Assembly: GCA_039934475.1 (NCBI GenBank)
Contig: JBDTMC010000001.1
Coordinates: 1 to 58,736 of the forward strand
Direction: 5' to 3'
DNA: 58,736 bases
DNA from: JBDTMC01 sp039934475
GTDB lineage: Bacteria > Acidobacteriota > Terriglobia > Bryobacterales > Bryobacteraceae
The notes beneath the pieces were generated by a model. The model did not search any database. It was not told the origin of the DNA and saw only the letters and a list, made by a program, of their open reading frames with translations. The position numbers and the translations under genes were made by a program. Positions 57,998 to 58,736 of this stretch are shown in pieces. How positions within the stretch are numbered: the stretch's first letter is position 1; every line of letters starts with the position of its first letter.

Positions 57998-58736
57998 TTA
58001 CTCGGCTTCCACCAAAACATCTTCGCCGCCAAGATCCTCGCTCAGCCCGCCAGTATAAGTAATCCGGGCGTCTTCGTCGTAGCCAGGAATCCCTTCCAGA
58101 GCTTCCGGCTCCTGGATGACTTCCTCTTCCACGTCCTCGCCCGCAATCTTCACCCGGCGATAATACTCCATACCGGTGCCGGCCGGAATCAACCGGCCCA
58201 TGATCACGTTCTCCTTCAGACCGCGCAGGTAGTCCACCTTGCCGTTGATCGCGGCTTCGGTGAGTACACGCGTTGTCTCCTGGAACGACGCCGCCGAGAT
58301 AAACGAATCGGTCGACAGCGACGCCTTCGTGATGCCCAGCAGCACTGCCTTACCTTGGGCCGCGCGGCCCCCGGCTTCAATCACGCGATTGTTCTCTTCC
58401 CGGAACTTGAACTTATCAACCACTTCTTCCGGCAGGAACTCGGTGTCGCCGATCTCTTCGATCTTAACCCAGCGCATCATCTGTCGTGAGATGACTTCCA
58501 GGTGCTTATCGTTGATGTTCACGCCCTGCAGACGGTACACTTCCTGGATCTCGTTCACCAGGTACTTCTGCAGTTCCTTCTCGCCCAGCACGTGGAGAAT
58601 ATCGTGCGGGTTCACCGGGCCATCGGTAAACCGGTCGCCTGAACGAACACGCTCACCCTCCTGCACGTTGATATGCAAGTTACGAGGCAGAGCGTATTCC
58701 TTCTGCTGCCCGTCGTCGCCCATCACGTACATCTTG
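57998..58736 (-). CDS. rpoC: RNA polymerase beta' subunit, C-terminal part (5' end outside window)
   Basis: The frame is open to the window edge and gives the last ~245 residues. Diagnostic segments: GERVRSGDRFTDGPVNPHDIL, LQKYLVNEIQEVYRLQGVNINDKHLEVISRQMMRWVKI, GKAVLLGITKASLSTDSFISAASFQETTRVLTEAAINGKVDYLRGLKENVIMGRLIPAGTGM. These are the C-terminal clamp and jaw-proximal parts that close the active-site cleft. The acidic tail (EDLGGEDVLVEAE) is species-specific. As the last gene of rpoBC it ends in a strong terminator. Confidence 0.97.
   Translation of the reverse strand, partial: KMYVMGDDGQQKEYALPRNLHINVQEGERVRSGDRFTDGPVNPHDILHVLGEKELQKYLVNEIQEVYRLQGVNINDKHLEVISRQMMRWVKIEEIGDTEFLPEEVVDKFKFREENNRVIEAGGRAAQGKAVLLGITKASLSTDSFISAASFQETTRVLTEAAINGKVDYLRGLKENVIMGRLIPAGTGMEYYRRVKIAGEDVEEEVIQEPEALEGIPGYDEDARITYTGGLSEDLGGEDVLVEAE

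Overview
The window looks like chromosomal DNA of a Solibacter/Bryobacter-type acidobacterium. This rests on family content rather than any marker phylogeny: two secreted proteins end in the Solibacter-type C-terminal domain (TIGR03437-like), there is a PadR + duplicated orphan permease (ADOP) pair, a PSCyt1/DUF1549/DUF1553 + DUF1501 pair, and an N-terminal motif (SRANGxKSKGP) typical of a multicopy acidobacterial protein. Base composition is GC-rich throughout. The right edge carries the 3' part of rpoC on the minus strand.

Layout. (1) 1-18.3 kb is an accessory, decaying region. It holds a 108-bp direct repeat at 531 and 4201, a frameshifted HAF-repeat protein, an IS1634-type transposase scrap, a TPR protein, remnants of enterochelin-esterase-like genes, a PIN-toxin/antitoxin pair with a frameshifted antitoxin, a TIGR02391 protein, a frameshifted DUF4365-phospholipase D fusion, a compact operon of sigma factor / acidic protein / ImmA-IrrE peptidase divergent from a lamin-tail protein, a large tricorn-like protease, and a Fic protein bracketed by two structured 100-bp palindromic elements. 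(2) 18.3-30.8 kb is more ordinary: a double class II aldolase, cytochrome P460, HtrA protease, PAS histidine kinase, anmK-mutS, glutamate dehydrogenase, a PQQ-type sugar dehydrogenase and an aspartyl protease. (3) 30.9-35.5 kb: aquaglyceroporin, VapBC, PadR + ADOP permease. (4) 35.6-44.8 kb is a TetR-controlled efflux operon (adaptor, double ATPase, two permeases, TolC) ending in an RNB ribonuclease. (5) 44.8-52.1 kb: tannase-family esterase, a non-canonical Nramp transporter, and the cytochrome-c/DUF1549/DUF1553 + DUF1501 pair. (6) 52.1-58.7 kb: a SecY-like membrane protein with a DUF2007-like tail, a sulfite-oxidase-type molybdoenzyme, a decayed HigA, an SBBP-repeat surface protein, a twice-frameshifted gene and rpoC.

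How the parts work together. The clearest functional units are the efflux operon (one TetR operator over its promoter, five translationally coupled or closely spaced transport genes), the PadR-ADOP pair, VapBC, mutS-anmK, and the three-gene sigma/ImmA operon, whose overlapping reading frames suggest a protease-controlled sigma switch. Single-base frameshifts occur in at least six genes, all accessory; the long core genes (mutS, rpoC, the ABC operon, 1,096-codon tricorn) are open. That distribution argues for real decay rather than sequencing error, though error cannot be excluded. The strongest candidates for something undescribed are the SecY-DUF2007 protein (52096-53430), the sigma/ImmA/lamin-tail locus (10228-12763), and the covarying palindromic elements around Fic. 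All family assignments are from reading the sequence and recalled family motifs; no database search was run.
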